Below are positions 11,435 through 23,047 of a stretch of 64,000 nt of DNA, one piece after another. Location: assembly GCF_003144195.1 (NCBI RefSeq), contig NW_020290029.1, positions 62,001 to 126,000 on the forward strand, written 5' to 3'. The notes below the pieces were generated by a model. That model worked only from the letters and a program-made list of their open reading frames with translations. It searched no databases and was not told the DNA's origin. Source of the stretch: Ceraceosorus guamensis. Lineage: Eukaryota; Basidiomycota; Exobasidiomycetes; Ceraceosorales; Ceraceosoraceae. Every line of letters begins with the position of its first letter. The first letter of the stretch is position 1. The position numbers were made by a program, and so were the translations under genes.

Positions 11435-12990
11435 TGTGACTAAAGTCGAGAGAGAGTAGTGCTGCTTGAGGAAGCAAGATGAAAAGCGACTATGAGGGCG
11501 CGGGAGCAGGGAGGGTGATTCTGGCAGATGGAAGTCGCGACGGACGGCTTCTCTCACCAATGTGGTTCAGAGAGTGCCGGTGTGAAGCTCTAACGTCAGC
11601 CTTTTGAAGGTCCGAGGCGTCAATCTTTGTGCTGCATGCCGCACAGTCACGAGTATAGGGACCACACCCCTCTCTGGCTGCGCGCGGCACCTGATTCAGG
11701 ATTGTCGCATTTTCAAACGTCATCCCCATACTTTACTGTGAGGCGGTGCAATGTGACCCTCCCAGATGGCGGCAGCTCGCAGACACGCAGGCACAGCGAC
11801 AGACCCCAGTTGCAACACTCAACTGGTCATGAGGACTGAGACGAAAGTCGGACCCAAATTTTGGCCCAGAATCAAAATTATGTCGTTACCTTACCGTGAC
11901 GGCAAGCGCTTACTCGAGCGTGGGTGCGGTCCAAAGGCGTGCAAGTCGACCGACTCAACGAAGAGGTCACCATTCAAGATCGTTTTAGAAGAGAGCCGCT
12001 ATGCTCTTGCGGGCTCAGGCCACCAGCTTCACGTTTCGGGACTCTAGGGCCGACATGCAGCACGAGCGGCGAAACCCTACGTGCCACTCGGCAACGTCAC
12101 CACCGCGGGGCGGGGCCTTGCCAAGGCAAGCGAAGACATGCAACGCCCAATCGTAGAGAAGATGAGCCGCCGCCGCCGCTTGTGTACCTCAAAGCATCGT
12201 TAGGCACGTTTTGCGGGCCTCAAATTCCAGTGAGGTGAGTGTCAAATTGCGTGTATGCTGCCGCGGCCTCGGCATGTCTCTCATGGACATGTGTGCCGAG
12301 ACCTATGAGACAGCAAAGGTGCCCGGCTCCTGACGCGGATGGAACTTGTCCCGGACCTGAATTCATTTGGACACTGTGGTGTGAATATGATCTGTTGAGG
12401 ATGTCGAGATTCGCAGCTATGGTGCACAGTCCGCCTCAGGCAAAGCTGCGTTCCCCGGGAGCAGACTGTCTCCGGCGCCACCATGACTCAGTACACAACT
12501 GTACTAGAGGAAGCAGAATATTCGCACATTCCTCCCTCCTGCTGACCTTGAACGCCGTTCCTGTTGTGATTGCTGCTGTGCACGGCTTCCCGATGCGTTG
12601 GTTCGAAGAACATGAAAAGCTTCCGAATGTTTCGTCTACCCCGCGCGGGTGTGAAGCAAGAGGCTGCATTCACATGCAGCCTTGGTCGCTTCTTATTCGA
12701 GCCAAATGCAGCTCGCTGCAGGCCCGCGCGGTGAATTCGAGACATCAAAGCGCACAAGCAGGGTTGCGAAACCGCGGATGTTCTCCTAATCTGAGACATT
12801 CGAGACTATTCTGTCCATCGATCGCCTGGACTGCGTGAGCTTCAATTGGAGTACACCTGTTGCGCTATAGTGGCCATCATCTCGCCAAGTGTCGAACTTT
12901 GGAATCGCATCACATTTTGGTCTTTGAGCACGATGTACAGGCAAACACGCAGAGGTCACGACAGCGGCAGCTGAAGATGGCCCTCCTTTA
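11435..12990. other. Intergenic region, no gene recognised
   Basis: About 1.56 kb between the divergent start of the GPI-protein gene and the 3' end of SEC31. Open frames on the + strand at 11766-12047, 11924-12238 and 12239-12838 (the last 199 codons) read as Cys/Arg-rich unstructured sequence. They show no domain and no splice continuity, and I do not call them genes. Confidence 0.55.
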
Positions 12991-15900
12991 TCACGCATTC
13001 AGTCGACTGATCAAAAGCTTGACACCAACCATGGCAGCACCCAGCTCTCCGGTGGCTATCGAGGCGGCTTCCAAGTGCAAGCTGAGCGCCGCGGGCTGAT
13101 TCCTCGCATCGATGGCTGCAAGAGGTAAGAGAGGAGGGTTAGCCAACGTCACCTCAGGCTTGACACAGTGGCGACGAGTGCTGACCTTGTATCAGTTGCG
13201 AAAGGATGGGCAGCAGCCTAGCATCCACAGTACCACAGTTCAGATGATCAAAGAGCAGATTCAGCCTTCTTTCCGCGTCGTCGACCATTCTCTTCTGCGC
13301 CGGTGGTGCAGTAGCGCGTACACGCGCCAGCTCGCGCGAAAGCACATTGAACACGGGCTTTTGCGCATCAGGGATGTGGCTCCGGTCGCCAGGCGCTGAG
13401 CGTCGCAAGGAAAGCTGTCAGCGGATTCTTGTGCAAACCTCACCAATGGATTGAACTCACGGTATTTGGTGGCCGGCTTCGCAGGAGTCTGCGACCTGAG
13501 AGGGGCGCCCGCGCCCGCGCCAGGAGTGTGCGCGCGGGGTGGAACGCCACCTGGCGGCATCAAAGGCCCACCTTGAGGTCCACCTTGCGAGGGTGGAGGT
13601 GGTCTAGCGCCAGGCGGGGCACCATACTGCCCTCCTTGTGCTGGTAGCTGTTGTCCAGGGAGACCGCGCTGCTGCTGTTGCTGTTGCGGATTGAGGCCAG
13701 GTTGCAGAGGGCCGCCTTGACCAGGCATCGGTGGAGGAGGAGCATTGACTGCACCAGGAGCAGGGGCATACGCACCCGAAGGTGCCGCAGGCCCACGCGT
13801 GCCAGCAGCTGATCCCGCTCTCGGCGGGCCTGCGGGAGGAGGACGAGCCTGACCAGGAGGGGGACCGCCGCGAGGCGGAGGGCTGAATGCACCTCTTCCT
13901 GGGCCGGGAGGTGGTCCGCCAGCGCCTGGAGTGGCGCCGCGAGGTGGGGGAGGCAAGGCGCCGCCCTGCTGAGGAGCGCCATATGAGGGAGCGGGGCTGT
14001 TGGGGAATGGCGAGGTGATGGGTGCTGACACCTTGCCCTGGACGGAGGGCGTTCCGCGTCGGGCAGCTACAACGGGGGCATCGTTCCAGCCTCCCTCCGC
14101 AGTAACTCGCTTGGGAGGCGGGGGTGGTGCTGCGGCCGTCCCGAAGTTGCCAGCAAAGGGCGGCGGAGGAATGTTGACTCCAGGAGCTGATCCTTGCTGG
14201 CTCGCGCCGGCGTCGACAAACGGCGGAGGTGGCGGTACCAAGGGTTGTGCTGCACCGTAAGCTGAGTTGTTCTGACCATAGGCGCCGTAAGCATTCTGCA
14301 CTCCTACACTAGGAGCCTGGGCGTTGTACGCGCCGTATGGCGCTGGAGCACCATATGGGTCCGACTGAGCGCCGACCGAAGGTCCGTAAGCGTCGTAATT
14401 AGCTGAGGCAGGAGCACCATAGTTGTTTGTAGCCGGCGCAGCAGAGTAGCTATTGACAGCCGGAGCAGCGTAAGCCGGGGAAGCTGCGTAAGCACTTGCG
14501 CCGCCCACCACCCCGTTGCTGTAAGCGCTCGAGTTGCCTTGCGACGTAGTCGGGATTGCAGCAGCTGCCGCTGCTGCAGCTCTTCCGCCAGTGCGTGCTT
14601 GATCGACGGATAATAGCCGCTCGCGCGCTGAGCTTGTTGCAGCGCCGTTCGGATTGTAGTCAGCAGGCGTCTGAGCTGCGTATTTCAAAGCAGGCTCGAG
14701 CAATCCCTGATCCGCCAAGAGCGCAACGTATTCGTGGAATCGATCGTACAAGCTTGCCAGCTTGTAGACGCGTGCATTGCTGTCCGCGCCGGGCTGTGTG
14801 GGCGTTGTCAAATCGACGTCGACGTAGCCGACCGCAGCTTGGAAAACAGTGATCTTCTCAATGAAAGTCTGGAGCGCTTCGGCGTGAGCTGAGTGCGCAC
14901 TACCGTCAGCTGTGGCACCAGCGCCTCCGGCTCTGATGGCGGCCTCTTCTTCCTTCATCTCGTCGATCCACATGCCTGCAACTTTTTCCAACTTGCCCGC
15001 CGCTAGATAACACAAGATAGCATTCTTGCGCAGCGCCTTCGTCCTTGAGCGCGTGTACTGAAATTCCAAGCGTTGCCCAAGCTGTTCCGCAAGGTTGCCG
15101 AATTCTTCGCCCTTTGCGAAGGTACAAAGTACTACGAAGATCTCTTGCCAATCTGCCAGGTCTGCATTTTGAACGACGTCTGTAAGGTCGTCAGAGACGA
15201 TGCTTTGGAAGAGACGCAAGTAAGGAAGCTGAGTAGTGCGCCTTTCGAAGTACGTCTTTTGGGTGCGCGCAAGGAGATCCGAACCGCCGCGGGCGGCAAG
15301 CAACAGTGCGTCCGCAAACCTATCAGATGACAAGCAAAGGCTGACAGCGCTTTCAAAGTCGCCCAGTACAAGCGCTCGGGTGATCAGACGCTCTCCTTCG
15401 CCTTCTTCCGCAGGATATATGCGGAATGTTGGTCTCGGTGCGCCAAGAGGTTCGCTTGCTACACTAGAGGGTCCCGGAGATCCCGCGGTAGCTGCAACAG
15501 AGCTTGCGGGCGGAACGGCAGATCCAGAAGCTAGCAGATGCTCCGGCAAAGCCGAGCGGGGCGCGGTGCCTGCACCAAGATTGTTGAAGAAGTCCGCTCC
15601 CGCTGCTGCACCTGGCGTGCCGGGGCCGACGTTGTCATCGCCAAACAAGCTGACTTCAGTCTGCTCAGTCGGAGCAGTCTCTCCTGACGACAACTTCGCA
15701 GCTTCGCTGACATCGTCGGCTTCGGACGGTGCCGTAGTCGTCTCGCTCGGAGCTGTGGCGGCAGTCGAGGGGACAGGAGCATCTACCGCAGCGCCAGCCT
15801 CGGTCTCGGCGCTTGCAAAGCTAACGGAGGGTAGATCGCCCTTGCCAGGGTGTACGCTCGTCCGCTTGTATGCGTTGATCGCAGCGCCTACCTTTTGAGC

Positions 15901-17640
15901 GACATCCTCTTTACTGAAGCCAAGCAAAGCCACAAGCTCATCCCGAGAGCCCGTCGTAAACAAGGTTTGCAGCGCCTTCCAGTTTGCAACATCGTCAGGG
16001 CGCGTCGTAGGGTCCTTGCTTCGCTCGTCACAAAATGCGGCGAGTCCACCTTCGGCTTCCAACGCGTCTTGCAGGCGAGAAGCACGTGCAACAATGCCAG
16101 GTTCGGTGACGACATCGCGAAGGTGCACCACAGAGCTTTGCGTGCCGCCTGTTGCAGACGGTAAATTTGAGATGCTAACGAGTTGGCCACCAAAGCCGAA
16201 GGTGGCACTCGCTGGCCGTCTGAGCCATTTGGGGGCCTGGCGCAAAGTGAGACCGCGTCCTCCCAGGGCGGCATCATTTGCCGAGGGCAGACCGAAGACA
16301 TCTGAGCCATCGGCAGGAGGGGCTGCGCTCGTCTGGGGCTCGTTGATGGAAGCCTCGAGGTTGTTGGCTTGCAGGCTGTGGATGCCAACAGTGCCGTCGA
16401 AGCTAGCAGTAGCCAGGAGGGAGGGGTTGCGAGGGCACCACTGGACATCAAAGCTCCAGTTGTTGCTCGGCGGGAGCTCGCCAACAATCTCGGCAGTCTG
16501 CGGGTTCCATGCCAGCGTCCTGTTATCCTTGCCACACGACAGGAGAAGGTCCGAGTCTTGCTTGCACCATGACATTCCCAGTATTCCCTTGTCGTGCCCA
16601 GTCAGGATCTTTTCAGGAGCCCGCGCATTGCGCAAGTCCCACAGCATGATGATAGGAGAACTATCATCGTCGGAAGCAGTAACGAGACGAGTGGGCTGCA
16701 TGGAAAGGTTCTATGGTGTGAGTAGAGTCCCGCAATGCATTGAGTATCGTTCTCATACCCACCGTGTCGGGATGCCAGCAAACACTTCCGACGCCTCTTC
16801 GGCCTTGTTGACCCGCAGCGCCGGGTAGACCACCCGAGGTAGCTGCACCTCCGCCATAAGCAAGAGCAGTAACCTCGCGCTTGTTCTTCAGGTCCCAAAC
16901 GACTGTGAATCCGCTTGCGCTACTGGTAGCCAGAATGTGAGCCACTTGGCTGTTCCATGCAGCCGCTGTGATCTCGTCCAGCTTGGACGAACGTGCACCG
17001 GGAGAGTATGGCTTTGTGGGGTTCGTGAGATCCCAGATGAAAATCTGTGCAGCGCGATCATTCAAGTCAGTCCCTACGCACCCGACGGAAAGCAGGCAAC
17101 ACTATGACGCACCTCTCCATTGACGCCTCCAGATGCCAGCAAATTGGATTGGATAGGATTGAAGTGCAGTCCCTTGATCGGTCCAGTGTGTGTCGTATTC
17201 TTCAGTATTTGAGCGCTACAGCACATCCGGGGCGTGAATCCGCTACGAGTCAGTATTTGTGATCGCAGATGGCAGGGCAACTAAAATTACGCAGAGACTC
17301 ACTCGGCACCGCCATTGAGAAGAGTGTCTGCATCCCAGATCGCCAGTTCACCGCTCTCTAATCCGGCAGCCAGGAAACCGTATGGCTTTGCGCCTCCAGC
17401 ATGACCCCAAGCGAGACGATTAAATCTGGCGCTAGCGACGGCGGACGCTTTTGGCTTGAGTTGAGCGTCCACCGCGCCGGTGGAGGAGTATGATGGGCTC
17501 CATATCTCGAGCAAGCTGTCGTTAGAGAAAGACGCATCCAAGGCACCCGCTACTGTTCCCGTCGCCAGAAGGGGCTCTGAAGCGAGGAGGGAAGAGGGCG
17601 ACCAGCTGAACGCGGCGGTACGCGGCAGCGTGGCCTTCAT
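12991..17640 (-). CDS. SEC31: COPII coat outer subunit Sec31
   Basis: Six exons on the minus strand: 17640-17303, 17215-17113, 17044-16763, 16695-13461, 13395-13186 and 13115-12991, giving 1,430 residues. The N terminus is a WD40 propeller with Sec31 hallmarks: LLATGTVAGALDASFSNDS, HTGPIKGLHFNPIQSNLLASGG, WHPDTPTRLVTASDDD, GHDKGILGMSWCKQD and NNWSFDVQWCPRNPSLLATASFDG. An alpha-solenoid (ACE1 type, about 670-925) includes FESAVSLCLSSDRFADALLLA. Then comes a long Pro/Gly/Gln/Tyr-rich region (about 955-1310) that in other species binds Sec23, and a C-terminal helical domain starting PPGDRSHIPDAQKPVFNVLSRELARVR. With Sec13 it forms the cage of vesicles leaving the ER. The last two introns (65 and 70 bp) were resolved from conserved C-terminal sequence; the final donor is GTCAGC rather than GTGAGT. 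Identification is certain; small N-terminal exon differences remain possible. Confidence 0.95.
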
Positions 17641-18457
17641 GGCTGTCGGCTACCTCGTCGATTGTCCGAGCGCTGGTCTGAGCGACGGGGTGTTCGAGCT
17701 TCGAGATCGATGGTCAACTTGGCTCTAGGCTGTTAAAGATGTGGCGCTACGGCTGAGCAGAATGTGTTCGCGCGCTTGTCGTGTCTAAGGCTCAGGACGA
17801 GCGTGAGAAGAAGCGTTGATGGGAATGTCAGAGTAACAACCTTCTTGGACAAGTCGCTCAGTAGTTGACCAAAGCCAGCGAGGTCCGTGCCGTGGGGTGC
17901 CCGCACGCGATGCAAGCGTTGTGCGCTCTACTGCTGCATTGGGCGTAAGGAGCAGCCAGCGCACCTGGGTTCACTGCGCACGGATGTTCAGCGCATGTCA
18001 TGCACGCGCAGGAAAGCGCGAGCGCGACACGTCGATGCACAGGAGACACGTGGCCGCGGTAGCTCAGCGCTGCAGGTAGATCGGCGGTCCGCCGCGCGTA
18101 CGTGAGAGAGATCGTCCGAGGCAAATCGTTCGCCCGCAACGCTGGGGACGACCCTTCATAGCTTCATGATTATACTGTGAGGTTGCGAAGATGGCTAGTT
18201 GATCCAACCGTGTGGCATGCTTGCCGATTGCAATCTGACACAAGCACGACAATGAGGTGCACAACCATGAATGTCTCATTCAAGTGCGGCAAATATCAAT
18301 TGCAGTAATGGGACGCGTGGCAAAGATAAGAGGTAATTTGAAGAAAGTCCACGTACCAGCTCCTCTATTGTACAAGACGAAAATTTGGATCGGTCTCGAG
18401 AGTGACGCACAAAGCGTCACTACACGAGAGGAGCCCCGTATCGATGATCGGCAAAAT
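17641..18457. other. Intergenic region upstream of SEC31
   Basis: About 0.8 kb between the SEC31 start and the DSN1 stop, both on the minus strand. It must hold the SEC31 promoter and DSN1 3' end. I see no open frame with protein-like content and no clear regulatory element. Confidence 0.5.
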
Positions 18458-20999
18458 TTAGTGGTCCTTGCTGGACAAGGCTCTGAGCAGGTCGAGAGTG
18501 CTATCATCGCCGACGGTCGTGTCTCCAGCATCCTGCGCCACCCCACTCAGAGAAGCTACTTTCTCTCGTTCTTCGCGGTCCCGCAAGGCGGCTGCTGCCC
18601 TTGCAGCCACCCTGGACCTGTCCCTCACTCCCCTGAGTAGATTCTCTACATCTGTACGACTCTGCGCATTTGAGGTGGAAGCAGTGGACGCGGCGGCTGG
18701 ATCTCTTTGGCCGCTTGGCCAGATGCCCGCTCCAGCACTCGAGGTACCGCTCGAACCAGCACCGCCGTGTGAGGAGAGCATCGAGCGCGAAGCGAGTTCC
18801 TGAGCTGCACGTGCAGAAATAGTCGTCACGTATCTCTCGGAGATCTCCGAGAGCTGCGTGTAAGGGTGCGTGCGGGTACGCAGCCGATCGACCTGAGAAG
18901 CGCGGACGAGTCAGCGATTGCACAGAGAGTGATCCGATGCGACAAGATTGGCTTACATTATATTCTACATCGGCCCACCGCGCGTCAAGGTCGCTGCCTC
19001 CCAGCTCGGACTTGATGTCCTTGGAGGAGCGCCCAGCTTCGATCGCAGCTGCTTCCTTGGCCGCCCGCCTGATCTCGCGGTCTACTTTCTCGCCGCCACT
19101 TTTAGGCGCCCAGTGTGCCTCAGCGCCTAGGACGGATCGCGCATCCGAATAGATCTTGCGCATCTCTTCATCGAGGTCTTGGTCAGGGTCCCACCTAAAG
19201 TCTCCTTCTTTTGGATCCAAATCTATCTCCTCGACTGTCTTTCTCTCGAGCTTTCCGCTTCCGCTTGAAGACTTCCCACTGCTCGACAATTTGCCTGCTC
19301 GTGCCTCAAGCGCAGCCGTTTGTGCTTCAAATGCTTCCAATTCCGCGATCTCGGTATGCCAAGCTTTCAGCTCATGCTTCGTAGACTCGATCGTTGCAGC
19401 GAGTTCCTTCTCTAAATCTGCATTGGTGACGTTGCGAGGGTGCGGCGCTTTACCAGGCGGAGCTTTCGACTGATGGGGTAGCGTGGGCAGGTACTCCATA
19501 AGCTAGTGGTTTCAAACGCTCAGCGTCTGACCTTGCTCACCTTGTCCTCCCAGGTCAAGTCGATCTTTGCAGAGTCGATGTCCACCAGAGTACGTTGTAA
19601 TGCGCCTTCAACAGCGCCTCTTGCCCTACCCAATTCGGACCTTTCTTTCGAGCCCAATTCCTTGACATGGGCGAATTTTCCGTTTGTCAGCGCTAATGGA
19701 GGAGGTGCCGGTGTCTTATCCTTCCCTTTGCCCTTTGGTGCAGCGGTCCCATTCGCGCTGTTTCCGAATGATTTGGCGTCTGCTATTGCTTTGGCCGTTT
19801 TCGAATCCAAGTGACCCTTCAGAGCGTCGTCGATGCCGCGATGGAGCACCCATGCTGAGAGATGCCGCATGCGCACCAGCGGAGGCAAAGTATTGGAGCA
19901 ATGTCTGAATAGATCAGAGTCCGGGATCGAAGCGTGCGGATAGGCAATCGTGCCATCCCGCAATGAGGAAACTCGTCTCTGTGATTTGAGACCCATCGAA
20001 TCTCTTCGCCCTCTCGCTTGAGGCGCTGCAGCGCTCGAGCCGCCTGAGTCTGTTCTTTGCGAAATGGTCGAGGAGGAAGGCAACCCCATCCCAAAACCAA
20101 GACCAGCACGAAATTGCTGATTGCGTCGATTGATTGGTGTCTCGCCTACCTCGTCTGATGGAAGTGGCTCCTGCCGCGTCTTAGAAGTGTAGGCGGAGGC
20201 TCGCGACCCACTAGCTTTCCTCGAGGACTTGGCTACTGGTGCAGCGTCCGCCGCGTCTGCCCGAGTGAAGATAAAGTCCTCGTCTCCTTCCTCGCCATGC
20301 GCTGTATAAATGTGTCGAGCAAGTCAGTGCGAGCTCGCAGTATTCACGCAATGCCTTGTGGTGGCACTTTCAGGCTCCTGCGCTTGTGGCATGCAGGACA
20401 GATAGCTGTCTGTCGACCTCTCCTGACTCCATATCGCGGTAGGCCGCTTTTACTTAGAACTCGCCCTCTAACCCTCGTCCGACCCCAACAACGTCCAGCT
20501 AGAAGCACAGAAATCACTCACTTTTGCGAGGCGCTCTCGTTCGACCATTGTCGCGCGTGGCGGCACTCCGTTTGGCGGATGCGGCAGTGCTGGGGGGTGG
20601 CATGTCCTCCTGCGCTTTTCGCTTGGCATTGGCAGGTGCAGTCCGAACCATGGGGTCCCTTACTGGCACTGCACTCGAGCCCGTCCTAGCTCCTCGCGCG
20701 ACCTTACCCTTCACATTTGTGATCGCAGCATTGGCGCTCCCACGAGCAGCACTGTGACCTCCGCTAGACTTGCGCACTCGCTCGTGCTGAAAGGTCACAT
20801 CGTTCGTCACGTCTCCTCTAGTAGTCACTTCCTCCTCTGAATCTGCCATAATATCATCAAAGTCTCGCGGCGCTGAGCGAGTGCCTCTAGCATCTCCACC
20901 ATTCTTGAGGCTTCTTGAGCTGTTGAAGCCCCCGGTCGAATCCGAACTTGGTCCTGAGACCATCGTCGTGCTGGACAAGCGTGTTGATCGACGTGACAT
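18458..20999 (-). CDS. DSN1: Kinetochore MIND-complex subunit Dsn1/Mis13
   Basis: Four exons on the minus strand: 20999-20522, 20301-19541, 19502-18957 and 18892-18458, giving 739 residues. The diagnostic stretch is RRDSMGLKSQRRVSSLRDG, then IPDSDLFRHCSNTLPPLVRMRHLSAWVLHRG at about residue 258 onward. This is the Mis13/Dsn1 core, whose RRxS motif is the Aurora B site region in the family. Downstream are acidic and helical parts (EKELAATIESTKHELKAWHTEIAELEAFEAQ) and VDRLRTRTHPYTQLSEISERYV, consistent with the coiled rod. Dsn1 links the Mis12 complex to inner-kinetochore CENP-C in the nucleus. The N-terminal 250 residues are basic and disordered. The first ATG is at 20999; the frame runs to 21017 only with TTG. 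The intron 19503-19540 is just 38 bp. Identification rests on the core motif and is strong. Confidence 0.88.
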
Positions 21000-23047
21000 C
21001 GCAGGAGCCCCGGACAAAAGGGCACGTACTGATTGCTAGACTCTCTTCGCACGTCAATGCGTGGTGCTGCGCCGCTGGAGACGAGTCTGCGCTGCGCGGC
21101 AATCGTGCAAGGCGAAACTTTCTGATCTGTCGGTGACCGATTCCAAGGACGCTCAGGAGCGCCGATTTCTGCGATAGCAAGATCCTAGTCCTGAGTCGAA
21201 TCGATCGAAAGCTGATCGGCAAAACACACGTGCGAGGCGTGGACTGGAGACGTGATAGCTGTGTTGTCGGGCTCGACGGGCGCTATGATCGAGACGAGGC
21301 AGCTTGCAGCCGTAGCCTGCTCGGACCAGAGGGCGGTGCAAAGATATGCTGGAGAAGAAGGGGCAAGTGCGCAAAACCAGGCGAGCAGAATGAGCGGGTG
21401 AGATGGTGGGTGCTGGGCGTGCCTGACCAGCAGAAGACGCGCGCGCGCATAGAGTTGATTTCATTCGACGCGTCGCGCGAAGGTCGAGCAAGGGAGGCGC
21501 GGACGCGGGTGCAGCATGCATGTCCACAGCGAGTCGCCCTCGAATCTGTACTCGGAAGAGCTTGCAATCAGCTTGAACTGATTCGTGTCGCTTGAGGTAG
21601 CAACTCAAAGCGCTACCAGAAATTGTTATGATACAGGATCCTTGGGCGAGCTTGGTAGATAGCACCTGCCTGTCCGCTATCTACACTAGTGGCACAGGTA
21701 AAGTCTGATCACGTGACAGTGGCTCACGCTGGAGGGGCTCACGTGACTTTTGACTCTTGACTCATCAATCAATCTTTAACTCGTGACTGTCCATTTCAGA
21801 TCAATTGAAATTAAGAAGAAGGATTAAAGCAACAAGTGGATTTGCAGTTCGAATACCATTCAAGATTCATTGGTGGCAGATATCATGGTGATAGCACCTT
21901 CTAAGCGAGCGTAGGAAACTCGTTGCTAATCATCGCGCGATTCACCAAGGATGCGCTTCTCGCGACTCTTCTGACTCACAAGAAGCCCACGTAAGAACTT
22001 GAAGATTTGGTGACTTGAGCCGCAAGTCTGCGAGTTCAGGGCGCGGCGCGCTTAGCGTAGCTGCATGCCTTCTCGATTGATGACTGGGACGTCGACGTTG
22101 GGCACAATCTTGAATGAGGAATTCACGATGCTGGATCGATGGACGGCCGGACGGCCCGCGCGACCGCCTCGAGCGCAGCGCGTGATGCAACCCGCCTAAG
22201 CCATGCTGCTGCATGTTGTCCCACGCCTTGCATAGGCAGGGCAACAATCTGAATCACGCGTGTTGTTGCCGCAGAGCCCTCATACTTGCTGTCGATTCTA
22301 AGTCTGCTGGAGGCGGCAGCGTCAGCAGGCATGCAAAGAAAGCGAGAGCCGGGATGAGCGATGCTGGTGGTGTAGCTCGATATCGGCTACTGACTTATGA
22401 TTTAAAAATTGTATAGATCTATATACTCTCTGACTTTTGCGTCTGTGCGTCTCAGAAAGTCACGAGTCGTCTTGGGTCTTGAGTCAAAGTCGTGAGTAGA
22501 GAGCTCATGACGCGCGCCTTTGCAGCGCCGGTAGTGCGGCGACAAAGCATCCTGCTGCCCGTGCGTGTGTGTGTACCGGTCGGTATATAATATGTATGGG
22601 CGGCATCATCGCAGGCAAATCTTGAAATATTTGCGCTGTTAGCTCGCGTACGTGGATATATAGGGTGGGCGCTTACTTGGGATGCAGGGTGAGTGAGTGC
22701 TTGCATGCATATATGCTCTTGCACTGGTTGCAATCACAATTCAGAGCCGAATCACGAAGGGTAATTTGGCACACCACACCCTCCTGAAGCACGGCTTTGC
22801 GCAAGCGAGGTTGTGTCAAGCAGTCATCACCACCTCCTAACCCTTCCGCCGCAGACCGCTAATTCCTCGACCTGCGTCTCTGTGTCGACTGAAAGGCCTG
22901 CTGCTTTTAGCCTCCGAATCCACTTTGACCCCCTTTGGCAGAAGCCGACCCATCCGCCTCACCCTCTTGCAGATCAGTCCAGCGAAGCGCAATACTCACC
23001 ATCCCAGCTCTCGCCGTCCGTTCACCTTCCTCTTCGAGGTCGTGAAT
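21000..23047. other. Intergenic region between divergent DSN1 and LEA2-like genes
   Basis: A two-kilobase divergent promoter region. Copies of the TCACGTGAC/GACTCGTGACT-type motif occur at about 21707-21790 and 22455-22500. A pyrimidine-rich stretch at about 22810-23040 precedes the + strand start codon. Open frames at 21153-21665 (-) and 21230-21595 (+) overlap each other on opposite strands and look non-coding. Confidence 0.55.

Noticed and set aside
12239-12838. 199-codon + strand frame between the GPI protein and SEC31
   Set aside because: Cys/Arg-rich, no helix or motif pattern, no splice partners; typical chance frame in a GC-moderate spacer.
16016-16828. 270-codon + strand frame opposite SEC31
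   Set aside because: It mirrors the SEC31 coding strand and has no domain.
18040-18080. tRNA-like GGTAGCTCAG string
   Set aside because: It resembles an A box, but no matching T arm or acceptor pairing follows.
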